NCBI RefSeq assembly: GCF_947494125.1
Contig: NZ_CANLTU010000005.1
Location: forward strand, 1-64,000
Direction of reading: 5' to 3'
Source of the DNA: an uncultured Tenacibaculum sp.
GTDB taxonomy: Bacteria > Bacteroidota > Bacteroidia > Flavobacteriales > Flavobacteriaceae
DNA: 64,000 nt
The position numbers and the translations under genes are program-made. This document shows positions 43,508 through 51,419 of the stretch, piece after piece (position 1 is the stretch's first letter; each line of letters starts with the position of its first letter). The notes under the pieces were generated by a model that was not told the DNA's origin, ran no database searches, and worked only from the letters and a program-made list of their open reading frames with translations.

Positions 43508-44368
43508 TTATTCGTTATTTAATTGAGCTTTAAACTCGTCTATTTTATCTAAATCTTTTTGAGCTAAAGCAGGTTCTTTAAAACCATATTTCTTTAACTC
43601 TTCACTAATTGTTTTTGCTACAATATACCTTGCTGTCGGCTTATCATCGGCAGGAACTACGTACCAAGGTGCATAAAATGTTGATGTTCTTTTCAATAAA
43701 TCCTCATAACACTCTTGATATTTACCCCATAACTTACGTTCTTTTAAATCTCCTGATGAGAATTTCCAGTTTTTTTCCGGAATATTTAAACGACGTAATA
43801 ATCTGTTTTTTTGCTCTTCTTTTGATACATTTAAAAAGAATTTTAAAATAATTGTTCCATTCTCTGAAATATGCTTTTCAAATTGATTAATACGATCCAT
43901 TCTAGAATGGTAAAAATCATCATTTAAATCATCTATACTTTTTACTGTTGGAATATTTTCTCCAAAAACATATTCTGGATGTACTCTTGTTACTAATACA
44001 TTTTCATAATGGGTTCTATTAAAAACTCCTATTTTACCTTTAGCTGGTAATGCAATATAATGACGCCATAAAAAATCATGTTTTAATTCTAACTCTGTTG
44101 GCACTTTAAAACTATGCACCATTACTCCACGCGCATTTACATCTTTAAATACCTCTCGTATTAAACTATCTTTTCCAGATGTATCCATTCCTTGCAAGCA
44201 AATTAACATACTATATTTACCTTCTGCATACATCGTATCTTGTAATCCGCTTATTTCTTTTCTTATTTTTTTAAGTTTTTTTTTCGCGTTCTCTTCTACT
44301 TCTTTCGTTTCAAAATCACTTAATATTACTTCTTCAGAAAACTTATACATATCTGTATTCATACACAA
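43508..44368 (-). CDS. PPK2-family polyphosphate:nucleotide phosphotransferase (third PPK2)
   Basis: 286 residues. Walker A LQGMDTSGKDSLIREVF (GMDTSGKD at 60-67), GVFNRTHYENVLVTRVHPE as lid motif, and NWKFSSGDLKERKLW. The TSGK form and the N-terminal extension resemble class III PPK2, which can phosphorylate both AMP and ADP from polyphosphate. It is clearly different from the tandem pair at 5252-6891. ATG codons at residues 3 and 7 are alternative starts. Confidence 0.88.
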   Translation of the reverse strand: MCMNTDMYKFSEEVILSDFETKEVEENAKKKLKKIRKEISGLQDTMYAEGKYSMLICLQGMDTSGKDSLIREVFKDVNARGVMVHSFKVPTELELKHDFLWRHYIALPAKGKIGVFNRTHYENVLVTRVHPEYVFGENIPTVKSIDDLNDDFYHSRMDRINQFEKHISENGTIILKFFLNVSKEEQKNRLLRRLNIPEKNWKFSSGDLKERKLWGKYQECYEDLLKRTSTFYAPWYVVPADDKPTARYIVAKTISEELKKYGFKEPALAQKDLDKIDEFKAQLNNE

Positions 44369-44510
44369 TGCTAATTTATACGATAAAAGTACAAAAAATA
44401 TCCCCTTTTATCATTGATTTTTTCTTGGTTATTATCATTTTTTACAATGATTTACTTGACTTAATTTTATTAAAATTTGTGAGCTTTATCACATTATAAA
44501 ATAAACAAAC

Positions 44511-45020
44511 ATGAATAAAACTGTAATTATACAAGGTAGCTCAAAAAGTAATGGTAACACAAATACAATTATTAATTATTTAAATAAAAATAATGATTTT
44601 GATATAATAGATTTAAAAACTAAAAATATTGGCTCTTTTGAATATGACTTTAGCAACGCTAATGATGATTTTATTCCTTTAATGGAAACTGTTATTGAAA
44701 AATACGATACTATTATATTTGCTACTCCTGTGTATTGGTATTCTATGAGTAGTACTTTAAAGACTTTTTTCGATAGGTTATCTGATCTTTTACATTATAA
44801 AAAAGAATTAGGAAGAAAATTACGTGGTAAAAACATGGCTATGATTAGCAACTCTGGTACTAACGATTTAAAAAATGGTTTTACCATGCCTTTTATTGAA
44901 AGTGCTAATTATTTAAGTATGAATTATCTTGGAGACACCCATGGTTGGTTTACCGAAAATGGTGAAGAAATTGATTCTAATGCTAAAGAAAATATTGACG
45001 TATTTAGGAAATTATTCTAA
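44511..45020 (+). CDS. Flavodoxin-fold NAD(P)H-dependent oxidoreductase
   Basis: 169 residues. FMN-phosphate loop GSSKSNGNTNTIINYL at the N-terminus and FATPVYWYSMSSTLKTFFDRL, typical of the flavodoxin_2/NAD(P)H oxidoreductase family. It would reduce quinones, nitro or azo compounds. Monocistronic, with a shared terminator at its end. Confidence 0.87.
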   Translation: MNKTVIIQGSSKSNGNTNTIINYLNKNNDFDIIDLKTKNIGSFEYDFSNANDDFIPLMETVIEKYDTIIFATPVYWYSMSSTLKTFFDRLSDLLHYKKELGRKLRGKNMAMISNSGTNDLKNGFTMPFIESANYLSMNYLGDTHGWFTENGEEIDSNAKENIDVFRKLF

Positions 45021-45022
45021 AG

Positions 45023-45058
45023 AAAAAGCCTCTCATTATTTATGAAAGGCTTTTTTTT
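45023..45058. terminator. Bidirectional terminator
   Basis: AAAAAGCCT (45023-45031) with AGGC and eight T (45047-45058), and an inner CAT/ATG pairing. It lies between two convergent genes. Confidence 0.85.
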
Positions 45059-45980
45059 ATTCTACCGGAATACAGAGATCAACTGTCCATTTTTTTTCAG
45101 GATGCTCGGAACCATTATTATAATATATTTCAAAAGGATCTTGATCTGCTTTTTTATAACCATGCTCACTCATCCAAACAAAACTACTCTCCCACGCAGT
45201 TTGAAATTCCGCTGCTGTAAGCTCTAATCTAGACACAACACATTTTACTACTGGTAACGTTTTTAAATTCACTTCACCTTCTGTTGTTACATTTTGATTC
45301 AAAACCATACATGCACTCTGCCTTATTTGATCTGGAGATGTAATTTTAGGACTATCATGATAAATTGTTACCATCCTTAAATCTGGTTGACTCATTAATC
45401 CTTTTGGACCTGCCCATTTCATTAACTGATCATATGCATTCCCTATTAAATCCATATTCCCTTTATGACTCACATATGCTAACTGCATTTTTGGCATAAC
45501 TTTCACTTCTGTTTGTGCATTCATTTTTAACCAATTTAAATTTTCATTTATGTTACAAATGTATTGCTCAAACCTAGTTTCTATTTGTCCATTCTTGCTT
45601 TCAATTTTACAAATCTTGCTATATTTTTCTGAACTTTCTTTCTTAAATTCCGCAGGACTCATCCCGTAAAAATTTTTAAATGCTCGAGAAAATGATGACA
45701 AGCTAGAGAAACCTACTTTTTCAGAAATTTCCGTTATTGTTTTTTCTTTTTGCTTCAATAGAAAAAATGCTGCTTTTTCAATTCTTTTTCTAACTATAAA
45801 ATCATTTAGAGTTTCATTTGTTACAATTTTAAATAATCGATGAAAGTGATATGGAGAAAAATGAGCTTCTTGTGCCACCCTTTCTAGCAATAGCTTTTTT
45901 TCTAAATTCGACTCTACATAATCTATAGCCTTTCCTATCCTAATTATTATCTTGTTTGAAAATTTCAAAACACTCTTCAT
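45057..45980 (-). CDS. AraC-family regulator with GyrI-like effector domain
   Basis: 307 residues. N-terminal AraC double helix-turn-helix (LLERVAQEAHFSPYHFHRLFKIVTNE; ITEISEKVGFSSLSSFSRAFKNFYGMSPAEFKK), then a GyrI-like/SOUL-type small-molecule domain (about 150-307, e.g. TEVKVMPKMQLAYVSHKG and EIYYNNGSEHPEKKWTVDLCIPVE). Similar proteins (Rob, BmrR-like effector domains) respond to drugs or cationic ligands. It follows the small membrane protein gene by 18 bp, thus last in the ndh operon. Confidence 0.9.
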   Translation of the reverse strand: MKSVLKFSNKIIIRIGKAIDYVESNLEKKLLLERVAQEAHFSPYHFHRLFKIVTNETLNDFIVRKRIEKAAFFLLKQKEKTITEISEKVGFSSLSSFSRAFKNFYGMSPAEFKKESSEKYSKICKIESKNGQIETRFEQYICNINENLNWLKMNAQTEVKVMPKMQLAYVSHKGNMDLIGNAYDQLMKWAGPKGLMSQPDLRMVTIYHDSPKITSPDQIRQSACMVLNQNVTTEGEVNLKTLPVVKCVVSRLELTAAEFQTAWESSFVWMSEHGYKKADQDPFEIYYNNGSEHPEKKWTVDLCIPVE

Positions 45981-45998
45981 TTATCTTATAATTTTAAT

Positions 45999-46361
45999 CT
46001 AGACCTCATCAACTGTTTTCTTTTGAAGTATGTAAAAAACAAAACCACTAATAAAATATAAAACTACATCAATAACATCTGCAGTATATCTAGAGTGAAC
46101 TTTAGGCAAAATAAACTCATACAATACTGCATACATAACACATATATAGAAAATTATCCAAATTGGAATTATATAATTTTTATCGTTTTTACTCCACTTC
46201 AATACAAACAAACTAATTGTCAAAACAATTGGCATTATTAAAAAATCATTAACGTAAAACTGTACAAACTTTGGCATTTGAAGATTATATCTGCTTGCAA
46301 AATAAATTATCGTTCCTACAATTAATGAAAACACAAAATAAATATGAAGTCCCTTTTTCAC
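45999..46361 (-). CDS. Small four-helix membrane protein
   Basis: 120 residues, four predicted helices (YFVFSLIVGTIIYFASRY; FLIMPIVLTISLFVL; IIPIWIIFYICVMYAVLYE; VIDVVLYFISGFVFYIL). Similar flavobacterial proteins carry the label 'magnesium citrate secondary transporter', for which I see no motif. Function unknown. One bp downstream of the zinc-ribbon gene. Confidence 0.72.
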   Translation of the reverse strand: MKKGLHIYFVFSLIVGTIIYFASRYNLQMPKFVQFYVNDFLIMPIVLTISLFVLKWSKNDKNYIIPIWIIFYICVMYAVLYEFILPKVHSRYTADVIDVVLYFISGFVFYILQKKTVDEV

Positions 46362-46362
46362 C

Positions 46363-46674
46363 TTACCCAGCTGCTACCATTGCTATAAACCAAGCTAACA
46401 TAGCGCCTATCGCACTCACTACTAAAAATGCCGAGTATAAAACCCAACCTACTATTTTATATAAAAAAAATGGATGCTTTTTTAAACGCTCTGCTAAATT
46501 TGGATTTTCTATCTCCAACTTTGCTTCTTCAATTCGTTTTTTCTTCTCTTCTTCCTCCTTAATTTCTTTTTTCTTCCTAAATGAAATTAATTCTCCGCAA
46601 TTTTTACAGTAATCAGAATTTTCAGTAAAAACCCCACAATTACCACACTTTATATTTTTTGATACTTTATACAT
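46363..46674 (-). CDS. Zinc-ribbon membrane protein
   Basis: 103 residues. A zinc ribbon CGNCG...CKNCG at 10-30, a charged Lys/Glu helix (about 35-65), then two membrane helices (GWVLYSAFLVVSAIGAMLAWFIAMV). Its start overlaps the NADH dehydrogenase stop by 8 bp, so the two are translationally coupled. The function is unknown; it might be a partner or regulator of the dehydrogenase. Confidence 0.75.
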   Translation of the reverse strand: MYKVSKNIKCGNCGVFTENSDYCKNCGELISFRKKKEIKEEEEKKKRIEEAKLEIENPNLAERLKKHPFFLYKIVGWVLYSAFLVVSAIGAMLAWFIAMVAAG

Positions 46675-47971
46675 TTTCTTTTACAAATGAATATTTGTTT
46701 TGCTTTTTATATGGGCGTATAATCAGACGTGTTTCTCTATCAAAACGAATGTAATTATAAATCCAATTCATAAATACTATTACCTTATTCCTAAATCCTA
46801 TTAAAGAGAAAAGATGCACAAACATCCAAACAAACCAAGCAAATACTCCTTGAAATCTCCATTTTGGCAGATCTACTACAGCTTTATTACGCCCTATAGT
46901 TGCCATAGACCCTTTATCGTTATACTTAAAAGGTTTGAGTTTTTTTCCTTTTCGTTTTGCTAAAATATTCTTCCCTAACAACTTTCCTTGCTGAATTGCT
47001 GGCTGCGCCATCATTGGGTGTCCTTTCCCATATTTTTCTGTTTGCATACACGCTACATCACCTACTGCATACACATTTTCATATCCTACTACCCTATTAT
47101 ATTCATCAACTTTAAATCGATTAGCTCTTTCAATTAAGCAATCTTGCTCTAAACCATCAATAGCATCCCCTTTAACTCCTGCAGCCCAAATAACAGTTTC
47201 AGCTTTAAAATTATCATGCCCATTCGTTGTTACTATTTTACCATCATAATCTAAAACTCGTAAATCTTTCCAAACATCTACACCTAATTTGATTAAAAAA
47301 TCCTCTGACTTTTTCGATGCTTTATCACTCATTCCCTTTAATAGCTCACCAGAACTTTGAATAAGGTTTATTTTCATTTGCCGAATATCTAAATCTGGAT
47401 AATCTTTAGGTAAAATGCCTTTCTTCATTTCCGCTAACGCACCAGCTAATTCGACACCGGTTGGTCCACCTCCAACAATTACAAAATTCATTAAAGCTCT
47501 TCTTTTTTCTAAATCTGTTTCCAACAGGGCTTCTTCAAAATTCTCTAATACCAAGCTACGGATATTTAATGCTTGTGGAACTGATTTCATTTCCATAGCA
47601 TACTTTTCAATATTGGTATTTCCAAAAAAATTAGTGGTAGATCCTGTAGCTATAATTAGCTCATCATATTCTAAACTACCTATAGTGGTTTCAATCGCAT
47701 TTAAACTTGCATCTACATTGGTAACTTCTGCCAATCGGAAATAAAAATTTTCAACATCATTAAATCGCTTTCGCAAAGGAAAAGCAATACTATCAGGTTC
47801 TAAACCTCCCGTTGCTACTTGATATAATAATGGTTGAAATGTATGGTAGTTATGTTTATCTATTAAAACTACTTGAAGTTCTTGATCTTCTAATCTTCTA
47901 GCTGCTGCTAATCCTGCAAATCCTCCTCCTATAATTACTACTCGAGGAAAACTGGTTTGTGGTATGTTCAT
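46667..47971 (-). CDS. ndh: Type II NADH:quinone oxidoreductase
   Basis: 434 residues. FAD-binding VVIIGGGFAGLAAARRL at the N-terminus, NYHTFQPLLYQVATGGL (substrate/quinone-side motif), NADH-binding VIVGGGPTGVELAGALAEM, and YAVGDVACM. A C-terminal amphipathic/hydrophobic segment (about 375-410) anchors it to the membrane. It passes electrons from NADH to quinone without proton pumping. First gene of a four-gene minus-strand operon ending in an AraC-type regulator. Confidence 0.92.
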   Translation of the reverse strand: MNIPQTSFPRVVIIGGGFAGLAAARRLEDQELQVVLIDKHNYHTFQPLLYQVATGGLEPDSIAFPLRKRFNDVENFYFRLAEVTNVDASLNAIETTIGSLEYDELIIATGSTTNFFGNTNIEKYAMEMKSVPQALNIRSLVLENFEEALLETDLEKRRALMNFVIVGGGPTGVELAGALAEMKKGILPKDYPDLDIRQMKINLIQSSGELLKGMSDKASKKSEDFLIKLGVDVWKDLRVLDYDGKIVTTNGHDNFKAETVIWAAGVKGDAIDGLEQDCLIERANRFKVDEYNRVVGYENVYAVGDVACMQTEKYGKGHPMMAQPAIQQGKLLGKNILAKRKGKKLKPFKYNDKGSMATIGRNKAVVDLPKWRFQGVFAWFVWMFVHLFSLIGFRNKVIVFMNWIYNYIRFDRETRLIIRPYKKQNKYSFVKENV

Positions 47972-48000
47972 TTAGATTTATTAAAGTTAAAATCTAAACA

Positions 48001-48008
48001 CAAATTTA
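48001..48008 (-). promoter_or_regulatory. -7 box (TAAATTTG, minus strand) of ndh
   Basis: Matches TAnnTTTG on the minus strand, 30 bp before the ndh ATG at 47971. Confidence 0.5.
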
Positions 48009-48015
48009 CTGATTT

Positions 48016-48561
48016 TTAATCAAATTCTTTTTTCATTTCTTGCTTTAATAGTTGCAAAGGTTTATTTGAGTTTATTAAATTTAATATTAACTTTTTCCGC
48101 AATACGCTAATTTCAGCATTAAAATATTTTGCCCACTTGTACTCCTTAAATAATGTTTGAATTTGTTTTAAACGTTTATTAGCTAATTCGGATGTCATTA
48201 AAAAAACTTCATCTTCTGGTTTAATTTTAATTCTTTGAATTTTTACTTGTTTGCTTTCAAAGTTTACCATTAAGTAAAACACCTTATCAACATCATTTAA
48301 AGGATAAAAATCCTCCCAATTTGCATAACCTACATTATAATTTTGATTTTTATAATTCTCAATTCCTTTTATTTTCCATCTACAATTTGCAACTCTCCCC
48401 CAATGATTTGAATAACGATAAACTCCTTCAGATGTATAATAATATAAACTCCCTGATTTACTTTGATAGTGTGTTGACTTACCTTTAAAAAAGTCTATAT
48501 TCTGTTTTTTAAACTCGCAATAGGTATGTTTAAAAAAATTGTGCTTTTGATATACTTTCAA
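48016..48561 (-). CDS. Unknown protein paired with XRE regulator
   Basis: 181 residues, no recognised family. Rich in Tyr, Trp and Lys, with SGSLYYYTSEGVYRYSNHWGRVANCRW near 35-65 suggesting a beta-rich core, and a helical Lys-rich C-terminus. It starts directly after the XRE gene stop (no gap). The strict pairing with a degenerate S24/XRE regulator suggests a functional unit; no toxin or nuclease motif was seen. Confidence 0.7.
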   Translation of the reverse strand: MKVYQKHNFFKHTYCEFKKQNIDFFKGKSTHYQSKSGSLYYYTSEGVYRYSNHWGRVANCRWKIKGIENYKNQNYNVGYANWEDFYPLNDVDKVFYLMVNFESKQVKIQRIKIKPEDEVFLMTSELANKRLKQIQTLFKEYKWAKYFNAEISVLRKKLILNLINSNKPLQLLKQEMKKEFD

Positions 48562-49317
48562 CTATAATCTATTTTTAAGTTTTGTAAATTCTTGTTCTAA
48601 AAACATTAATTTCTCTTCTAACACATCATTAAACTCAGGCAACCTCTTAAAAAAAGCATAACGAATACGCCATAATTCTTTTACATCTGACAAAGCATAA
48701 CTCTTATCTTCTATATTTTTATGATCCGCCCTCAAAACAACTTCTCTATCCGTTATATACAACCTTCTTAAAATAAGTTCATCTTTTACCAAAACCAAAA
48801 CCAACACTCCATTCGTTAATTTACCTATTATATTTTTAGGCACAAATTCTCCAACAACAACATCTTTAGGAAATAATCCTTTATCATGATTTGTCATTTC
48901 TAAATTCGTGACAGTATACCCTCTAAATTTTTTTTCAGGATTTATTGGCAATTTCAAAACCGTTAAATCATTTACAAAAGCCTTTTTATTATAATACTTC
49001 ACATAATCACTTATCTTTTTCTCTGTAATACATGGTACAGACGCAAACACTTCCTTATCCACCGAGTCAGCTTCTAATGTAATATCGTCTTTAAACTGTA
49101 ATAATTTATTTACAGTCAACTCAGAAGTCAATAAATCATCTACCTTAATACTAAAATGATTAGCAATTCTTATTAACGTTTCTATTTTTGGCTCACTCCT
49201 CTCCTCCTCGTAAGCCCCTAAAGTAGCACGTTTCAGGTCAAAAACCTCAGCAAAAACCTGCTGACTCAACCCCTTAACCCCTCTTATTTTTTTTATATTT
49301 TTTCCAAAAAACGACAT
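48562..49317 (-). CDS. XRE-family regulator with degenerate S24/LexA-like domain
   Basis: 251 residues. Helix-turn-helix at 5-60 (IKKIRGVKGLSQQVFAEVFDLKRATLGAYEEERSEPK). The C-terminal part (about 130-220) resembles the S24 peptidase fold of phage repressors (GLFPKDVVVGEF, NGVLVLVLVKDELILRRLYI), but the Ser-Met nucleophile box and catalytic Lys are not intact, so self-cleavage is unlikely. A 12-bp palindrome lies 56 bp upstream. First gene of a two-gene unit. Confidence 0.83.
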   Translation of the reverse strand: MSFFGKNIKKIRGVKGLSQQVFAEVFDLKRATLGAYEEERSEPKIETLIRIANHFSIKVDDLLTSELTVNKLLQFKDDITLEADSVDKEVFASVPCITEKKISDYVKYYNKKAFVNDLTVLKLPINPEKKFRGYTVTNLEMTNHDKGLFPKDVVVGEFVPKNIIGKLTNGVLVLVLVKDELILRRLYITDREVVLRADHKNIEDKSYALSDVKELWRIRYAFFKRLPEFNDVLEEKLMFLEQEFTKLKNRL

Positions 49318-49372
49318 ATTTTGCTAATTTTATTTGCAATTTAAATTATTTTTTATATCTTTACACTAACAA

Positions 49373-49384
49373 TATTAGCTAATA
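49373..49384. promoter_or_regulatory. Palindrome TATTAGCTAATA between XRE gene and the stress operon
   Basis: Perfect 12-bp palindrome in the divergent gap 49318-49561, with related TTTGCTAA and TTTGCTAT elements on either side (49320-49327, 49393-49400). Candidate operator for the XRE protein, able to affect both directions. The gap also holds a 17-codon hydrophobic frame (49457-49510), whose reality is doubtful. Confidence 0.45.
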
Positions 49385-49567
49385 CTTTTGATATTTGCTA
49401 TTTTTTTTAGTCAAAATCAAAGAAAAAAAAGAAAAACTAACTTAATTTTAACAATTATGATACTATTTACTATTTGCATCACCACACTTGTTTTCAAATC
49501 TTTTTTGTAATATTACATCGCTAAAAAAGAAAAGAAAACTAATTAAAAACTACTAATCTCATTGCTA

Positions 49568-49963
49568 ATGAACAATTACTATTTAAAAACTAAGAATTTT
49601 TTACAAGAACTTAATGTTAACATCATTAAGGAAGACGAAACTGACGGGATTTTTGTTATTGAAAAAGAAAGCTTTGGTATAAAAAACCTAATTATTGGAG
49701 TTGCATACCCTATCATTATTATCGAGCAATTTATCTTTAAAGTTAACCAACCTAACGAAGAGATATTCAAAAATCTTTTGAAAAAGAATAGAGACATGGT
49801 TCACGGCGCCTTTGTTTTAGACGACAGCTATGAGCGCGTAATTTTTAGAGACACATTACAATTAGAAAACTTAGACTTAAACGAATTAGAAGCGAGTTTA
49901 AACTCTTTAAGCTTATTATTAAGCGAGTATTCTGAACAAATTATTACATATTCAAAATATTAA
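49568..49963 (+). CDS. YbjN/CesT-like small protein
   Basis: 131 residues from the ATG at 49568 (MNNYYLKTKNFLQEL); an ATG at 49562 adds two residues. The alpha-beta pattern with IIIIEQFIFKVNQPNEEIFKNLLKKNRDMVHGAFVLDD matches the YbjN/type III chaperone-like fold, also labelled 'molecular chaperone Tir'. It is comparable to the small YjfI protein (DUF2170) that precedes the PspA paralogue YjfJ in E. coli. First gene of the membrane-stress island, 11 bp before pspA. Confidence 0.72.
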   Translation: MNNYYLKTKNFLQELNVNIIKEDETDGIFVIEKESFGIKNLIIGVAYPIIIIEQFIFKVNQPNEEIFKNLLKKNRDMVHGAFVLDDSYERVIFRDTLQLENLDLNELEASLNSLSLLLSEYSEQIITYSKY

Positions 49964-49974
49964 AAAATATCATT

Positions 49975-50700
49975 ATGAACATTTTTAGAAGATTATTTAA
50001 CATAGGAAAAGCTGAAGCTCATTCTGCTATTGATAAAATGGAAGATCCTATTAAATTGACGGAACAAGGAATAAGAGACATGAAACAAGACTTAGACAAA
50101 AGTCTTGAAGCATTGGCTCAAGTAAAAGCAATGGCTATTAGAGCTAACAACGACAAAGAGCAATACAGTTCTAAAGCAGAAGATTATCAAAACAAAGCCA
50201 TGCTTATTTTGAAAAAAGCTCAAAATGGTGATTTAGACATCAACGAAGCTGATCGTTTAGCTAAAGAAGCTTTAATTAAAAAAGAAGAAGCTACTAATCA
50301 CATTACTAGAGCTACTGAAGAAGCTGAACGATTTAACAAATCTGTAGCTCAATTAGAAAAGAATGTTTCTGAAATAAAATCTAACATTAGCAAGTGGGAC
50401 AATGAGCTTAAAACTTTAAAAGCTAGAGTTAAAGTAAGCAATGCTACCAAAAACCTCAACAAGCAAATGGCAGAGATAGACAGCTCAAGTACCGTTTCTA
50501 TGTTAGAACGCATGAAAGAAAAGGTACAGCAAGAGGAAGCTTTAGCAGAAGCTTATGGAGATATTGCTAACGAATCTAAAAGTATTGATGATGAACTAGA
50601 TGCTATTGTTGATACGACAGAAGCTAGCGCTATGAGCGATTTAGAAAAACTTAAAAAACAATTAGGAATGGATAAGAGTGACGACACTAACAATTCTTAA
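49975..50700 (+). CDS. PspA/IM30 family membrane-stress protein
   Basis: 241 residues, almost entirely coiled coil. N-terminal MNIFRRLFNIGKAEAHSAIDKMEDPIKLTEQGIRDMKQDLDKSLEALAQVKAMAIR carries the amphipathic membrane-binding helix and ESCRT-III-like core of PspA/YjfJ. Such proteins assemble on damaged inner membranes and block leakage. The C-terminus is acidic. It is co-transcribed with the YbjN-like gene and the YqiJ-flotillin pair, in the order seen in stress islands. Confidence 0.92.
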   Translation: MNIFRRLFNIGKAEAHSAIDKMEDPIKLTEQGIRDMKQDLDKSLEALAQVKAMAIRANNDKEQYSSKAEDYQNKAMLILKKAQNGDLDINEADRLAKEALIKKEEATNHITRATEEAERFNKSVAQLEKNVSEIKSNISKWDNELKTLKARVKVSNATKNLNKQMAEIDSSSTVSMLERMKEKVQQEEALAEAYGDIANESKSIDDELDAIVDTTEASAMSDLEKLKKQLGMDKSDDTNNS

Positions 50701-50726
50701 AACTAAATAAATGTAAAAAAAATTAA

Positions 50727-51407
50727 ATGGAAGAGCTATTAAACAATGCGTTTTCACCTGTTAATGCGACATTAAGTATCTTACTAATCATTCTTTCTTT
50801 GTATTGGGTTTTAACAATACTTACAGGAATAGATTTAGATTTTTTTGATGTAGATTTTGACGTAGATTCAGATGTAGATATTGATGCTGATATTGATAGC
50901 AAAATAGATGTAGACATACCAGACAACACTGCTACAGAAGGTTCTGAAGGTTTTTTCATAAAATTCTTAAAATATTTCGGATTTGATGAACTTCCTTTCA
51001 TGTTCTTAATTTCAATAATTATTGTTGTTATGTGGTTTACATCTATAAACCTAAACCATTATTTAAACTTTCCAACTATAATTGGATTCATTTTACTAAT
51101 CCCAATATTTTTCTTGAGTCTTTTTGTTGCTAAATTCTTAACAAAACCTCTTGTGAGAATTTACAGAATGATTAACCACAAAGGAGAAAAAGTTATCGAT
51201 TTTTTAGGTAGAGAAGGTAAAATTACAGCTACAGTAAGTGGTGATAAAATTGGTCAACTTGAAATTATAGTAAAAGGAGACCCCATAAAGATTTATGTGA
51301 AATCTAATTCAGGTGAAGCTATAAAAACTGGAGAAAATGCAGTTGTTATTGACGAATCAAAAGATCTCAAATATTATATTATTAAAAAACTAGAAACAAT
51401 CAATTAA
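50727..51407 (+). CDS. yqiJ: YqiJ-like OB-fold membrane protein (NfeD-like)
   Basis: 226 residues. Helix 1 (LSILLIILSLYWVLTILTG), an Asp-rich alternating segment at about 36-63 (DFFDVDFDVDSDVDIDADI), two further helices (FMFLISIIIVVMWFTSINL; IIGFILLIPIFFLSLFVAKFL), then a soluble C-terminal OB-fold (KVIDFLGREGKITATVSGDKIGQLEIIVKGD). This is the DUF1449/YqiJ layout, the partner of flotillin YqiK. The Asp repeat could bind divalent cations. 12 bp before the flotillin gene. Confidence 0.88.
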   Translation: MEELLNNAFSPVNATLSILLIILSLYWVLTILTGIDLDFFDVDFDVDSDVDIDADIDSKIDVDIPDNTATEGSEGFFIKFLKYFGFDELPFMFLISIIIVVMWFTSINLNHYLNFPTIIGFILLIPIFFLSLFVAKFLTKPLVRIYRMINHKGEKVIDFLGREGKITATVSGDKIGQLEIIVKGDPIKIYVKSNSGEAIKTGENAVVIDESKDLKYYIIKKLETIN

Positions 51408-51419
51408 AAAACTAAACTT

